A DNA stretch of 64,000 bases from Brevibacterium limosum (GCF_011617705.1 NZ_CP050154.1:1240001-1304000); one strand, 5' to 3'; positions 9,636 through 19,274 are shown, counted from the first letter of the stretch. The notes: generated by a model from the sequence alone, not told the origin. Numbers and translations: made by a program.

Positions 9636-9667
9636 GGGGCTCACGCGTCATCGGATAAGCTGAGACG

Positions 9668-10774
9668 GTGATGAATGTACCCGCCGGCGTCGCATCGGAC
9701 GACCCCATCCTGCAGCTGCCCAAAGTCTCCCTCCATGATCACCTCGACGGCGGTCTGCGCCCCTCGACGATGATCGAACTGGCCGACTCGATCGGCCACA
9801 CCCTGCCCGCCGCCGACGCCGAATCGCTGCGCCGGTGGTTCTCCGAGTCCGCGAACTCCGGTGACCTGGTCCGCTACCTCGAGACGTTCTCGCACACCGT
9901 GGCGGTCATGCAGAGCGAGGACAACTTGCGCCGCGTGGCCAAGGAATGGGTGCTCGACCAGGTGGCCGACGGAGTGTTCTACGCCGAAGCCCGGTGGGCA
10001 CCCGAACAGCACCTCGAAGGCGGACTCGAACTCGACGCCGTCGTCGAAGCCGTCCAGGACGGTCTGGAGGCCGGTGTCTCCGAAGCCGCATCCGACGGCA
10101 AGTACATCCGCGTCGGACAGCTCATCACGGCCATGCGTCAGGCCGACAACTCGCTGGCGATCGCCGAACTGGCCATCCGCCACCGCGAGAAGGGAGCGGA
10201 TTCCGGTGTCGTCGGCTTCGACATCGCCGGGCCCGAGAACGGCTTCCCGCCGTCGTCGCACCTCTCCGCCTTCAACGCCCTGCACCAGGCGTATGTGCCG
10301 GTGACGATCCATGCCGGCGAGGCTGCCGGCAAGGAATCCATCCACGAGGCGGTCACCATCTGCCATGCCCAGCGTCTGGGCCATGGTGCGCGCATCGTCG
10401 AGGACATGGACATCGTCGACGGTCAGGGTCAGCTCGGCAGCCTCGCCGCTTGGGTCCTCGACCAGCAGATCCCGCTCGAACTGTGCCCGAGCTCCAACCT
10501 GCAGACCGATATCGGCGGCACCATCGCCAGCCACCCGATCACCGGCCTGAAGGATCTGGGCTTCGCGGTCACCATCAACCCGGACAACCGGCTCATGTCC
10601 GGCACATCCGTGTCACGTGAGATGCGTCTGCTCGTCGACGAGGCCGGCTGGAACCAGACCGACCTCGAATGGGCGACGGTCAATGCCGTGACCGCTGCCT
10701 TCCTGCCGCTGGACGTGCGTGAGCGCATGCTCGATGAGATCCTCATCCCCGGATTCGCCCGGGTGAACATTTGA
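9668..10774 (+). CDS. add: Adenosine deaminase
   Basis: 368-residue zinc enzyme converting adenosine to inosine. The metal motif HDHLDGGL (His23, His25), TIHAGEA, HGARI and the late NPDNRLMSGT block with the catalytic aspartate are all present. It starts GTG-ATG-AAT; either of the first two codons could be used. The next gene overlaps its stop by 4 nt. Context with a BMP lipoprotein suggests purine nucleoside salvage. Confidence 0.94.
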   Translation: MMNVPAGVASDDPILQLPKVSLHDHLDGGLRPSTMIELADSIGHTLPAADAESLRRWFSESANSGDLVRYLETFSHTVAVMQSEDNLRRVAKEWVLDQVADGVFYAEARWAPEQHLEGGLELDAVVEAVQDGLEAGVSEAASDGKYIRVGQLITAMRQADNSLAIAELAIRHREKGADSGVVGFDIAGPENGFPPSSHLSAFNALHQAYVPVTIHAGEAAGKESIHEAVTICHAQRLGHGARIVEDMDIVDGQGQLGSLAAWVLDQQIPLELCPSSNLQTDIGGTIASHPITGLKDLGFAVTINPDNRLMSGTSVSREMRLLVDEAGWNQTDLEWATVNAVTAAFLPLDVRERMLDEILIPGFARVNI

Positions 10775-11211
10775 CTTCACGCGATGACCGGGCCGCTGCG
10801 GCCAGTCCTTCACCGGAGCCTGAGGGGCACGGCGTTCGGACCCCGCGGGCGATGCTGCTGCCTGTGACCGTCCTCGGCATACAGGCGCTGGCCCTGGTCG
10901 GGGCGGCGGTGTCGTTCGTCATCACGGCAATCACCGCGGGTCCGCTGGCGACCTCGCTGATCGGTCTGGCCGTGATGTTCCTCATCTTCGCGGCCGGAGT
11001 CGGCGCCGCGGCCAGAGGCGCTTGGCGTCTGCACCGGTGGGCGCGACCGGCGGCGATCGCCTTCGAGCTGCTCGTCATCGTCTTCGCCTTCAGCGTCATC
11101 GCCGGCTCCTTGTGGCTGGGGCTGGCCTGCCTGGTCACCGCCATCGCCGTGATCATGGGCTTCTTCCTGCCCGCCGTCGTCGACGCCTACAACCGCGCCC
11201 TGGCCGGCTGA
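10771..11211 (+). CDS. Small integral membrane protein
   Basis: 146 residues with a hydrophilic Pro/Glu-rich N-terminus of about 25 and then four hydrophobic segments. It starts with TTG overlapping the adenosine deaminase stop (TTGA), so translation is coupled. No family recognised. It may simply be a membrane protein carried in the nucleoside operon. Confidence 0.7.
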   Translation: MTSRDDRAAAASPSPEPEGHGVRTPRAMLLPVTVLGIQALALVGAAVSFVITAITAGPLATSLIGLAVMFLIFAAGVGAAARGAWRLHRWARPAAIAFELLVIVFAFSVIAGSLWLGLACLVTAIAVIMGFFLPAVVDAYNRALAG

Positions 11212-11227
11212 GCAGTCCTGGCCTGTT

Positions 11228-11271
11228 GTCGGCTGGGCGCCGACCTGGGCAGGTGCCGGCTGAGCGCCGGC
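11228..11271. repeat. Two tandem short hairpins
   Basis: GTCGGC...GCCGAC (11228-11244) and GCCGGC...GCCGGC (11255-11271) are successive copies of a 27-bp unit just after the membrane protein stop codon; a third degenerate copy overlaps that stop. Possible terminator region. Confidence 0.45.
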
Positions 11272-11368
11272 CTGGTCGGCCGCCAGCTGAGGCCTTCGGG
11301 GCCCGGCACCAGGCTTCTCCGCAGGGCGAGTTCTCCGCTGGCCGAGACCGACGCAGCAGGGAGAATGC

Positions 11369-11428
11369 GTTAAGTGTGCGAAGAATGCCGAAAACCAGCG
11401 TCCCAGCGACATTCTTCCAACACTTAAC
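11369..11428. repeat. Long imperfect inverted repeat
   Basis: 19-bp arms at 11369-11387 and 11410-11428 share GTTAAGTGT and AAGAATG with three mismatches between, around a 22-bp loop. It lies between convergent genes (membrane protein and monooxygenase). There is no T-run, so it is more like a REP-type element or processing hairpin than a classic terminator. Confidence 0.6.
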
Positions 11429-11456
11429 TCGTGACAGCGGCGCTCGGCCATCAGCA

Positions 11457-12824
11457 TCAGGCCGGCGGCGGCGACCATCTCTGGACGCTTGCAGCCTGAG
11501 CGGCGATGACTCGCGGCGGAACCGCAGAGAAGACGGCGTTGCGCAGTCCTGCCAGCAGCGGCGATTCGAGCTGGAACACCTGCCCCATCAGCCGGGATTT
11601 CTGGGCGATCGACTGCGTCCGTGGGCGGCGCAGAGCATCAAAGCGGCCCAGTGCCGCAGCGAGGTCTGGCGGTGCTGAGGCGATCGGGCCCGCGTTGTGG
11701 TCCGGGTTCACACCGACGCGTGGGCCCGCACCTGTGGCGGCGGCCTGCACTTCGGTTCGCCCGGGCCGATTCGCCTCAAACCCCGGAGACTTCCCGAGCA
11801 GCGGGGCGAGCAGGACAGTGAGCGTCGCTGCGTCCTCGAGGGCCTGCCCTCCGCCCTGACCGAGGTTCGGCGTCATCGCATGCGCGGCATCGCCGAGCAG
11901 CACGACGCGGCCACGATGGAATCGAGCCAACCGGCGGGAGAGGTCGGAGATCGCGGTGCGGCGGACCTCCTCGGCGGGGGTGGCGGCGATGAGGTCGGCG
12001 ATGGGGCAGTGCCATCCGGTGAACATCTGCTCGACGGTGGATTTCTCGTCGGCGAAGACAGCGCGCTGCGGCATGTTGGCCACACCGAACCAGTAGACGC
12101 GGCCGTCGGCCAGCGGGGCGATGCCGAAGCGGCGTCCGTGCCCGACCGATTCCCCGGCTTCACCGGACAGATCCACCGGCACCGAGGTGATGCCCCGCCA
12201 CGCGGAGTACCCGGAGTACCGCGGTGCCACCGGCTCTCCGTCGACGGTGGTGCGGGTCCGGCTGTGCAGTCCGTCGGCCCCGATGATGAGGTCGAAGCGC
12301 TCCTCTGTCGTCGGCGTCGGATCGGAGTCTGTTGTCGGCGTCGGTGCGGGGAGCTTGTCGGCGTCACCGGTGGCAGGGTCCGCGTTCGACTCCATCGTGC
12401 TCGAACTGCCAGCGGACCTGGCCGTGACGGTCAACGTCCCGTCGGTGCCGGTCACGGTCGCCTCGGAGTCGGTGCGCACCGTACCCGGGGCCAGGGCGTC
12501 GAGGAGGATGCGGTGGAGGTCGGCACGGTCGACGATGCGCAGTGCACCGACCGAATCGTTGGGCACCCGAGCGATCCAGGCTCCGTCGGCGCGGCGCTGA
12601 CCTGCGGTGAAACCTTCGACACTGGCGTCGGTCACGGCATCGAACGCCGCGCGCAGACCCAGAGTCTCCAGGGCCGCGAGTCCATTGGCGAAGATCGACA
12701 GACCCGAACCTCCGGCTCTGACCTCGGGGGCGCGTTCGAACACGGTCACGTCGGCGCCGGCTCTCTGCAGACCCACGGCCGCCGAGAGTCCGCCGATTCC
12801 AGCTCCGATGACGGCGATCTTCAC
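11457..12824 (-). CDS. FAD-dependent monooxygenase
   Basis: 455-residue class A flavin hydroxylase. It has the N-terminal GAGIGG dinucleotide motif (7-12), the DG motif GADGLHSRTR in the middle and the GDAAHAMTPNLGQGG FAD-binding block near residue 315. Two low-complexity inserts (about 140-180 rich in Asp/Pro/Thr, and about 345-385) make it longer than typical salicylate- or urate-hydroxylase relatives of about 400. Substrate unknown. Single gene; the next gene upstream is a lipoprotein 66 bp away on the same strand. Confidence 0.85.
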   Translation of the reverse strand: MKIAVIGAGIGGLSAAVGLQRAGADVTVFERAPEVRAGGSGLSIFANGLAALETLGLRAAFDAVTDASVEGFTAGQRRADGAWIARVPNDSVGALRIVDRADLHRILLDALAPGTVRTDSEATVTGTDGTLTVTARSAGSSSTMESNADPATGDADKLPAPTPTTDSDPTPTTEERFDLIIGADGLHSRTRTTVDGEPVAPRYSGYSAWRGITSVPVDLSGEAGESVGHGRRFGIAPLADGRVYWFGVANMPQRAVFADEKSTVEQMFTGWHCPIADLIAATPAEEVRRTAISDLSRRLARFHRGRVVLLGDAAHAMTPNLGQGGGQALEDAATLTVLLAPLLGKSPGFEANRPGRTEVQAAATGAGPRVGVNPDHNAGPIASAPPDLAAALGRFDALRRPRTQSIAQKSRLMGQVFQLESPLLAGLRNAVFSAVPPRVIAAQAASVQRWSPPPA

Positions 12825-12890
12825 AGTGTCATCGTCGCACGCAGGGCGTCGGCTGGCGAGAGACCGCGGAGGCGGAGCGGAACGGCGGGA

Positions 12891-13601
12891 CTACTGGAGG
12901 AACTCCCCACAGGCTTCGGTGAGGAAGTCGCCGGCGACTCCGCCCTCTTCGCCGAGGCTGATGGCGGTCTTCTGAATGCCCCACCACACGCGGGGCGAAC
13001 CGCCCCACTGCTGCCGGAACTCCTCGCGACGGCCGGGGTCCTCGGCGAGGTCGTCGGCGGCCAAGCCGATGCGGTCCTGAGCGTCATCGGCGGTGCAGCG
13101 TTTCTCGTCGTCCGGGCCCTTCGGGTCGAGCTCGGGGATGTCTTCGTCGTCGACGGTCTTGAGCGTGTACGCGGAGTTGCCGATCTCCTCGACGTCGAAG
13201 GTGCCGTGGATGAGCAGGAACGGGGAGGCGCCGTCATCGACGTTCTCCGCATCGACGGTGACGCTGACGCTGTCGGGGCTGTCGGCGGTCACGGTCGTCT
13301 CGCCGGAGTCGGGGACTTCGGGGTTGCCGGTGTGCACGTAGACCTTGAGGTAGGCCTCGGTCTTCTTCTCGGCCGCCTCGGCGAGACCCTGCCACAGCGG
13401 GTCGGTGTCCTTCGCACCGCCGGGGGAGGAGTCGACGATGGACACCTTCGGTGCATCGTCAGGAGTCTCGATCGGGGTGACCTCCTCCTTGCTCACCGAG
13501 GGGCGGGGCTGCGGTCGGGTCTCCTCGGGCGTCGACACGCAGGCCGATGTCGTGGCCAGCATCGCGGCGGCGGACAGCAGGGCAAGGGGGCGAAGTCGCA
13601 T
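12891..13601 (-). CDS. Hypothetical lipoprotein
   Basis: 236 residues with a signal peptide and lipobox TSAC (Cys about 21), so it should be tethered to the outer face of the membrane. A Pro/Thr/Glu linker follows, then a mixed alpha/beta region with two further cysteines (in KRCTADDA and EACGEF) that could form a disulfide. I recognise no family. Confidence 0.75.
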   Translation of the reverse strand: MRLRPLALLSAAAMLATTSACVSTPEETRPQPRPSVSKEEVTPIETPDDAPKVSIVDSSPGGAKDTDPLWQGLAEAAEKKTEAYLKVYVHTGNPEVPDSGETTVTADSPDSVSVTVDAENVDDGASPFLLIHGTFDVEEIGNSAYTLKTVDDEDIPELDPKGPDDEKRCTADDAQDRIGLAADDLAEDPGRREEFRQQWGGSPRVWWGIQKTAISLGEEGGVAGDFLTEACGEFLQ

Positions 13602-13765
13602 GGTTCCTCGAGGTGTCGTCAGGGGCCGAGTGGTTGCGCTTCCAGCCTAATGCGCACGACCGCCCTCACCCGGGCGGACGCGCGGTGAAGCGGCGAAAGC
13701 GATGGGAGGCGTGGGGACAGCCTGCGAGGGCTGCTTGCGCCTTGACTCCGATGCCCTCCGACGCC

Positions 13766-14455
13766 TCAGCCGCGGCGGGCTGCGGCGATGAGTTCGCGCA
13801 GGCTCTGCCGTTGGGCACCTGAGGCATCGAAGTTCGCCTCGTCGAGCCAGGCTTGGTAGGCCGACCGAAGCATCGGCCATTCGCCGTCGATGATCGAGAA
13901 CCACGCTGTGTCGCGGTTGCGGCCCTTGTACACGAGGTGCTGTCGGAACACTCCTTCGAAAGTGAACCCGAAGCGTTCGGCCGCTGCCTTCGACGGGGCA
14001 TTGGCGTCATCGCATTTCCACTCGAACCGACGGAAGCCGGAGGCGAAGGCGAGATCGGCGCAGAGGAACAGCGCTTCGGTGGCTGCCCGGGTGCGTCTGA
14101 GCGCCGGCCCCCAGAGGATGTGCCCGATCTCCATGACCCCGTTGGCGGCATCGATGCGCATGAGTGCCTGCCGGCCCTCGGCTCGCCCTGTGGATCGGTC
14201 GACGACGGCGAAGAAGAGGGGATCGGAACTGGCGGCAGCCTCGGCGATCCAAGCATCGAACTCGCTGCGTTCGGTCTGCGGGGACTGCGGCAGGTAGCGG
14301 AAACGCTCCTCGATCCCGACCGGCTCCGACACTGCAGTGAAGAGATCATCGCCGTGCGCGTCGGGATCGACGGGTTCGAGATCGACGCAGCGACCGTGGA
14401 TGGGTGCTCGTCGAGGCGGCTGTGCGCCCGTGAAGTTCGTGAGGTCGTCGTTCAT
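13766..14455 (-). CDS. GNAT acetyltransferase (RimJ/RimL-like)
   Basis: 229-residue protein with the GNAT fold typical of the RimL-type subgroup: GRCVDLEPVDP at the start, the beta4/alpha3 region IGHILWGPALRRTRAATEA, and FKCDDAN-like WKCDDANAPSKAAAERFGF. I start at the internal ATG because GAGGA lies 7 nt upstream; an in-frame ATG at 14482 has no such site. Substrate unknown. Next to a MarR gene 75 bp away on the same strand. Confidence 0.85.
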   Translation of the reverse strand: MNDDLTNFTGAQPPRRAPIHGRCVDLEPVDPDAHGDDLFTAVSEPVGIEERFRYLPQSPQTERSEFDAWIAEAAASSDPLFFAVVDRSTGRAEGRQALMRIDAANGVMEIGHILWGPALRRTRAATEALFLCADLAFASGFRRFEWKCDDANAPSKAAAERFGFTFEGVFRQHLVYKGRNRDTAWFSIIDGEWPMLRSAYQAWLDEANFDASGAQRQSLRELIAAARRG

Positions 14456-14530
14456 CGCTGAGTCCTCGTCGTCGGGGGTCATGGTGGGGCGGGCAACCGG
14501 AATTCGGTGGTGGGGCGGGCGGGTTTCGGT

Positions 14531-15025
14531 TCAGTCCTCGCTGCCGTCGAAGCCGGTGGACAGCTCTCGCAGGAGTGTGGCGAGTTTGCGGCTGCCGGCG
14601 GGGGTGAGGCCGCTGAGGATCTCCCGCTCCTTCACGAGCAGATCCGCCAGAGCGGAGTCGACGGTGGCGCGGCCGCTGTCGGTGAGGTGGACGAGCACCC
14701 CACGTCGATCTCCGGGATCGGGGCGACGCTCCACCCATCCGCGGGCCACGAGGCGGTCGATGCGATTGGTCATGGTGCCGCTCGTGACAAGCGTCTCCTG
14801 CAGCAGGGTCGAGGGGGAGAGCTGATAGGGCTCACCGGCTCGGCGGAGGGCGGAGAGCACGTCGAAGGCCCATCCCTCGATTCCGTAATCGGAGAAGCTC
14901 GCCTTCCGTGCCAGGTCCAACTGCCTGGCCAGCCGCGAGACTCGGGAGAGGATCTCCATCGGGGAGACGTCGAGATCCGGACGCTCACGTCGCCAGGCTG
15001 CGACTATTCGATCCACTTCGTCCAT
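14531..15025 (-). CDS. MarR-family transcriptional regulator
   Basis: 164 residues with the winged-helix core: LSPSTLLQETLVTSGTMTNRI as the recognition region (about 70-95) and VERRPDPGDRRGVLVHLT as the wing. A 13-bp perfect palindrome lies 20 bp upstream of its start, which suggests autoregulation and possibly control of the divergent sucCD leader. The following acetyltransferase gene may share its transcript. Confidence 0.9.
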   Translation of the reverse strand: MDEVDRIVAAWRRERPDLDVSPMEILSRVSRLARQLDLARKASFSDYGIEGWAFDVLSALRRAGEPYQLSPSTLLQETLVTSGTMTNRIDRLVARGWVERRPDPGDRRGVLVHLTDSGRATVDSALADLLVKEREILSGLTPAGSRKLATLLRELSTGFDGSED

Positions 15026-15045
15026 GAATCGATTTTACGTCCATA

Positions 15046-15058
15046 TCAAGAATCTTGA
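15046..15058. promoter_or_regulatory. Probable MarR operator
   Basis: TCAAGA-A-TCTTGA is a perfect 13-bp palindrome between the divergent marR and sucC genes. Size and position fit a MarR-dimer half-site pair. Which gene it controls is inference. Confidence 0.6.
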
Positions 15059-15222
15059 CGACAGAGATACTTTTTGACGAGAGATTCCTTACTCTCAGGG
15101 TCCGTTTAACCTGCAGGTTTGGATGGACGGGTGCGTTTGGGAATATGGTTGTCCTTGGTTGTTGCATCCGTCAACGAACCTGCAGGGGCCAACCACCCGG
15201 CAGCAGAAACGAAGGAAAACAC

Positions 15223-16392
15223 GTGGATCTTTTCGAGTATCAAGCACGTGACCTGTTCGAGAAGCACGGAGTGCCCGTGCTCAAGGCCCAGGTCGCGACG
15301 ACGCCAGAAGCAGCGAAGAAGGCAGCCGAAGATCTTGGCGGCGGAGTCGTCGTCGTCAAGTCTCAGGTCAAGATCGGCGGCCGTGGAAAGGCCGGCGGTG
15401 TCAAGGTCGCCAAGAACCCCGATGAGGCCGAGGCACGCGCCAAGGACATCCTGGGTCTCGACATCAAGGGCCACATCACCGAAAAGGTGATGATCGCCGA
15501 AGGTGCCGACATTGCTGAGGAGTACTACTTCTCCGTCCTCCTCGACCGGTCCAACCGCACCTATCTGGCCATGTGCTCGAAGGAAGGCGGCATGGAGATC
15601 GAGCAGCTGGCGGTGGAACGCCCCGAGGCGCTCGCCAAGATCCCCGTCTCCGCCATCGACGGAATCAACGATGCCAAGGCAGCTGAAATCGCCGAGGCGG
15701 CCGGCTTCGACGCCGACACCGCCGCGAAGATCGCCCCCGTGCTGACCAGCCTGTGGACCGTCTTCGAACAGGAAGACGCCACCCTCGTCGAGGTCAACCC
15801 GCTGGTCAAGACCGGTGCCGGTGACATCATCGCGCTCGACGGCAAGGTCTCCCTCGACGACAACGCCGACTTCCGCCACAAGGAGCACGAGGAGCTGCGC
15901 GACATCAGCGCAGAGAACCCGCTGGAGCTCAAGGCCAAGAAGCTCGACCTCAACTACGTCAAGCTCGACGGTGAGGTCGGAATCATCGGCAACGGTGCAG
16001 GACTGGTCATGTCGACCCTCGACGTCGTCGCCTACGCAGGTGAGAACCACAACGGCGTCAAGCCCGCGAACTTCCTCGACATCGGAGGCGGCGCCTCGGC
16101 CGAGGTCATGGCCAACGGTCTCGACGTCATCCTCGGCGATGACCAGGTGAAGTCTGTGTTCGTCAACGTCTTCGGCGGAATCACCGCCTGTGACGCTGTG
16201 GCCGACGGCATCGTCAAGGCCCTCGAGATCCTCGGTGATCAGGCCACCAAGCCGCTCGTCGTCCGCCTCGACGGCAACAACGTGGAAGAGGGGCGCGCCA
16301 TCCTCAAGAAGGCCGCGCACCCGCTCGTCACGCTCACTGACACGATGGACGGTGGAGCCGACAAGGCCGCCGAACTGGCTGCGGCCAAGTAA
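15223..16392 (+). CDS. sucC: Succinyl-CoA synthetase beta subunit
   Basis: 389 residues, TCA-cycle enzyme subunit that binds the nucleotide and CoA-thioester partner. It starts [19 protein letters not shown], and the ATP-grasp domain (about 1-240) and the ligase domain with the [12 protein letters not shown] loop follow. GTG at 15223 is chosen because GAAGGA sits 7-8 nt upstream; the open frame continues upstream to 15055 but carries no family sequence. The leader has two AACCTGCAGG copies (15108-15117, 15177-15186). Confidence 0.97.
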   Translation: MDLFEYQARDLFEKHGVPVLKAQVATTPEAAKKAAEDLGGGVVVVKSQVKIGGRGKAGGVKVAKNPDEAEARAKDILGLDIKGHITEKVMIAEGADIAEEYYFSVLLDRSNRTYLAMCSKEGGMEIEQLAVERPEALAKIPVSAIDGINDAKAAEIAEAAGFDADTAAKIAPVLTSLWTVFEQEDATLVEVNPLVKTGAGDIIALDGKVSLDDNADFRHKEHEELRDISAENPLELKAKKLDLNYVKLDGEVGIIGNGAGLVMSTLDVVAYAGENHNGVKPANFLDIGGGASAEVMANGLDVILGDDQVKSVFVNVFGGITACDAVADGIVKALEILGDQATKPLVVRLDGNNVEEGRAILKKAAHPLVTLTDTMDGGADKAAELAAAK

Positions 16393-16410
16393 GGAAAGGT
16401 CTTTACAACA

Positions 16411-17307
16411 ATGTCTATCTTTCTGAATTCCGATTCGAAGATCATCGTCCAGGGCATCACCGGCGGAGAGGGCTCGAAGCACACCGCCCGCATGCTCGCA
16501 GCCGGATCGAACGTCGTCGGCGGTGTCAACGCCCGCAAGGCCGGCACCACCGTCAAGCACAACGACAAGGACGGCAACGAGGTCGAGCTGCCGGTCTTCG
16601 GCTCCGTGGCCGAAGCGATGGAAGCCACCGGTGCCGACGTGTCCGTGGCCTTCGTGCCGCCGGCATTCTCCAAGGACGCCGCGATCGAGGCCATCGACGC
16701 GAAGATCGGCCTGCTCGTCATCATCACCGAGGGCATCCCGGTGCAGGACTCGGCGGAGGTCTGGGCTCGTGCGCAGGCCGCCGGAAACGCCACCCGCATC
16801 ATCGGACCCAACTGCCCGGGCGTCATCTCGCCCGAGGCCTCGCTGGCCGGCATCATCCCGGCCAACATCACGAAGAAGGGCAAGCTGGGCCTCGTCTCGA
16901 AGTCCGGCACCCTGACCTACCAGATGATGTACGAGCTTCGTGACCTCGGCTTCTCGACCGCCATCGGCATCGGCGGAGACCCGGTCATCGGCACCACGCA
17001 CATCGATGCTCTCGAAGCCTTCGAAGCCGACCCGGAGACCGAAGCCATCGTCATGATCGGCGAGATCGGCGGAGACGCCGAAGAGCGTGCCGCCGCCTAC
17101 ATCAAGGACAACGTGTCGAAGCCGGTCGTCGGCTACGTCGCAGGCTTCACCGCTCCCGAGGGCAAGACCATGGGCCATGCCGGCGCCATCGTCTCCGGCT
17201 CCTCGGGAACCGCTCAGGCCAAGAAGGAAGCCCTCGAGGCTGCAGGCGTCAAGGTCGGCAAGACCCCGACCGAGACCGCCGAGCTCATGCGCGAACTCCT
17301 CGCCTGA
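16411..17307 (+). CDS. sucD: Succinyl-CoA synthetase alpha subunit
   Basis: 298 residues. Visible are the CoA-binding Rossmann start [12 protein letters not shown], the GPNCPGVI motif and the GHAGAIVSG segment that carries the phosphorylated active-site histidine. It starts 18 bp after sucC with AAGGAAAGG upstream. The complex substrate-level-phosphorylates ADP or GDP from succinyl-CoA. Confidence 0.97.
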   Translation: MSIFLNSDSKIIVQGITGGEGSKHTARMLAAGSNVVGGVNARKAGTTVKHNDKDGNEVELPVFGSVAEAMEATGADVSVAFVPPAFSKDAAIEAIDAKIGLLVIITEGIPVQDSAEVWARAQAAGNATRIIGPNCPGVISPEASLAGIIPANITKKGKLGLVSKSGTLTYQMMYELRDLGFSTAIGIGGDPVIGTTHIDALEAFEADPETEAIVMIGEIGGDAEERAAAYIKDNVSKPVVGYVAGFTAPEGKTMGHAGAIVSGSSGTAQAKKEALEAAGVKVGKTPTETAELMRELLA

Positions 17308-17356
17308 GGATTTCGCTGAGGCACCATCTCTGCTGAGGGCGGACCCGCCTCGGCAC

Positions 17357-17414
17357 ACTCGCTCAAAGTGCAAGCGTGCAGCATCAATGCTCTGCGCCTG
17401 CACTTTGAGCGAGT
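17357..17414. repeat. Long inverted repeat after sucD
   Basis: ACTCGCTCAAAGTGCAAGCG (17357-17376) pairs with its near-perfect complement at 17394-17414 (one mismatch in 20) around a loop of about 17 nt. It lies between sucD and the threonine aldolase gene. It probably ends or stabilises the sucCD message; a T-run is lacking. Confidence 0.65.
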
Positions 17415-17498
17415 TGGTGTCTGCAGAAGAGTGCGACGCTGGATACGCAAGCGCGGACCGCACTGCACACGTCGCGGAGCACGTACTAGTCTGAGAAT

Positions 17499-18641
17499 GT
17501 GAACTCCCAGACACCTGACCCGAGCGCGCAGTCGACAAACCCCGCGGACATCCTCCCCGACATCGGCACCGGCGCCCCGCCCGTCGACACCAGCCCCGAG
17601 GCGCTTCCGCGCAACTTCGGCTCCGACAACTGGGCCGGCGTCCACCCCGAGGTCATCACCGCCATCGCCGAGGCCAACGTCGGCCACACTCCCGGCTACG
17701 GAGGCGACCCGTGGACGGCCCGGTTCCACGACATCATGGTCCACCATTTCGGGCCCGATGCCCAGGCGTTCCCCGTCTTCAACGGCACCGGCGCGAACGT
17801 GCTCGCTCTGCAGTCGGCGCTGCCGCGGTGGGCCGCAGTGATCACGGCCGCCTCGGCGCATATCAACTACGACGAGACCGGCGCCCCGGAGAAGGTCGGC
17901 GGGCTGAAGATCATCGGCGCCGCTACAGAGAACGGCAAACTCACCCCCGAGACCATCAAGTCCGCGATCATCGGCCGCGGTCACGAGCACAACGCGCAGC
18001 CGTTGGCCGTGAGCATCTCCCAGTCCACCGAATGGGGCACGACCTACACTCCCGACGAGATCGCCGCGATCACGGCCACCGCCCACGACCTCGACATGAT
18101 CGTCCACATCGACGGGTCCCGCCTCGGCAACGCCGCGGCCCACCTCGGCGTCGGCCTCGGCGACATCACCACCGCGGTCGGTGTCGACATCGTCAGCCTG
18201 GGTGGGACGAAGAACGGCCTCCTCGGCGCCGAGGCGGTCGTCGTCCTGGGCACCGACATCGGCCACGGAATGCGCTTCCTGCGCAAGATGAACCTGCAGC
18301 TGGCCTCGAAGATGCGCTTCCTCTCCGCCCAGCTGAACGCGCTCTATGAAGGTGATCTGTGGCGGAACTCGGCCGCTCGGTCGAACGAGATGGCCCAGTA
18401 TCTCGCTGACAAGCTCGCCGAGGCGGTCGAGCAGGGCCGTGTTCCCGGCGTCGAGATCGTGCAGAAGGTCGAGTCGAACGTCGTGTTCGTCCGCATGCCC
18501 GCCGAGGTGGCCGCCCGTGCCCGCCAGACGTTCGCGTTCGCGGACTGGCCCTTGGAGAAGGACATCGTCCGTCTCATGTGCGCCTTCGACACGACGAAGG
18601 ACGACGTCGATGCCCTCATCGACGCCATCGCCGGGGACTGA
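17499..18641 (+). CDS. ltaE: Threonine aldolase-family PLP lyase
   Basis: 380-residue fold-type I PLP enzyme that splits L-threonine to glycine and acetaldehyde in characterised members. Visible are NFGSDNWAGVHPEV at the start, NGTGANVLAL for the phosphate cup, HIDGSRLGNA with the PLP-binding aspartate and SLGGTKNGLLGAE with the Schiff-base lysine. GTG start at 17499. Stereospecificity cannot be read from the sequence. Confidence 0.88.
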   Translation: MNSQTPDPSAQSTNPADILPDIGTGAPPVDTSPEALPRNFGSDNWAGVHPEVITAIAEANVGHTPGYGGDPWTARFHDIMVHHFGPDAQAFPVFNGTGANVLALQSALPRWAAVITAASAHINYDETGAPEKVGGLKIIGAATENGKLTPETIKSAIIGRGHEHNAQPLAVSISQSTEWGTTYTPDEIAAITATAHDLDMIVHIDGSRLGNAAAHLGVGLGDITTAVGVDIVSLGGTKNGLLGAEAVVVLGTDIGHGMRFLRKMNLQLASKMRFLSAQLNALYEGDLWRNSAARSNEMAQYLADKLAEAVEQGRVPGVEIVQKVESNVVFVRMPAEVAARARQTFAFADWPLEKDIVRLMCAFDTTKDDVDALIDAIAGD

Positions 18642-18654
18642 GGGCGTTCGGCGG

Positions 18655-19065
18655 TTATCTCTTCTTCCGCCGGTCGACCTTGACGGAGACGACAGGGACC
18701 TCGGAATCGAGGATGATGCGCTGGGCTGTCGAGCCCATGATGAGCTTGCCGACAGGGGAGCGGCGACGCGAACCGATGACGATCATGCGAGTGTCCTCGG
18801 TCGCCTCGGCCAGCGCCAGGAGCTCTTCGACGGGATCATTGCCGCGGAGGAACTGGAGGATCTCGTGCGAGACCTCGGAGCTCTGCAGCGTCTCTTTGAG
18901 CTCTTCGATGTCTTTGCTGGTGGCCACACCGCGTTCGTCGGGAGTCTCACCGATTCCGGCATTGAGCACGACGAGGACGTCGTCGAATGCGCGGGCCTGC
19001 TCGATGCCGAATTCGACAGCGGCTTTGCCTTCGGGCGAGGGGGAATAACCGACGAGAATTGTCAT
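18655..19065 (-). CDS. Universal stress protein (UspA family)
   Basis: 136 residues with a single Usp domain: MTILVGYSPSPEGKAAVEF at the start and the nucleotide-binding pattern G-x2-x-G-x-GS (IGSRRRSPVGKLIMGSTAQ) near residue 105-123. AGGAGA lies 6 nt before the ATG; the frame is open 57 bp further upstream without a better start. Convergent with the threonine aldolase gene. Confidence 0.88.
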   Translation of the reverse strand: MTILVGYSPSPEGKAAVEFGIEQARAFDDVLVVLNAGIGETPDERGVATSKDIEELKETLQSSEVSHEILQFLRGNDPVEELLALAEATEDTRMIVIGSRRRSPVGKLIMGSTAQRIILDSEVPVVSVKVDRRKKR

Positions 19066-19274
19066 GATCTCTCCTGGTGCGACATTGGACGAAGCTCCCT
19101 CAATTTGTAGCACATTCAGCATGGTCGCCCGGGCGGCCGTTCACTCTGCGGGGAGGGAATCGGGCAGCTTCGACTGAGAGCTTCCTCACCCGAACGGTGA
19201 GAGGCCCGTCACCATCGAGCGTTTCTGAACTGTATCCGCGCGGAATCGGGCATCCGAACGCGGATCTCGATTAC

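Noticed and set aside
11697..13688. 663-codon plus-strand frame opposite the monooxygenase and lipoprotein
   Set aside because: Antisense shadow; no binding site and no recognisable domain.
15055..15222. Upstream extension of sucC
   Set aside because: The added residues have no family similarity and the conserved start [12 protein letters not shown] has its own SD at GTG 15223.
15106..17538. 810-codon minus-strand frame opposite sucC and sucD
   Set aside because: Pure antisense shadow of two certain genes.
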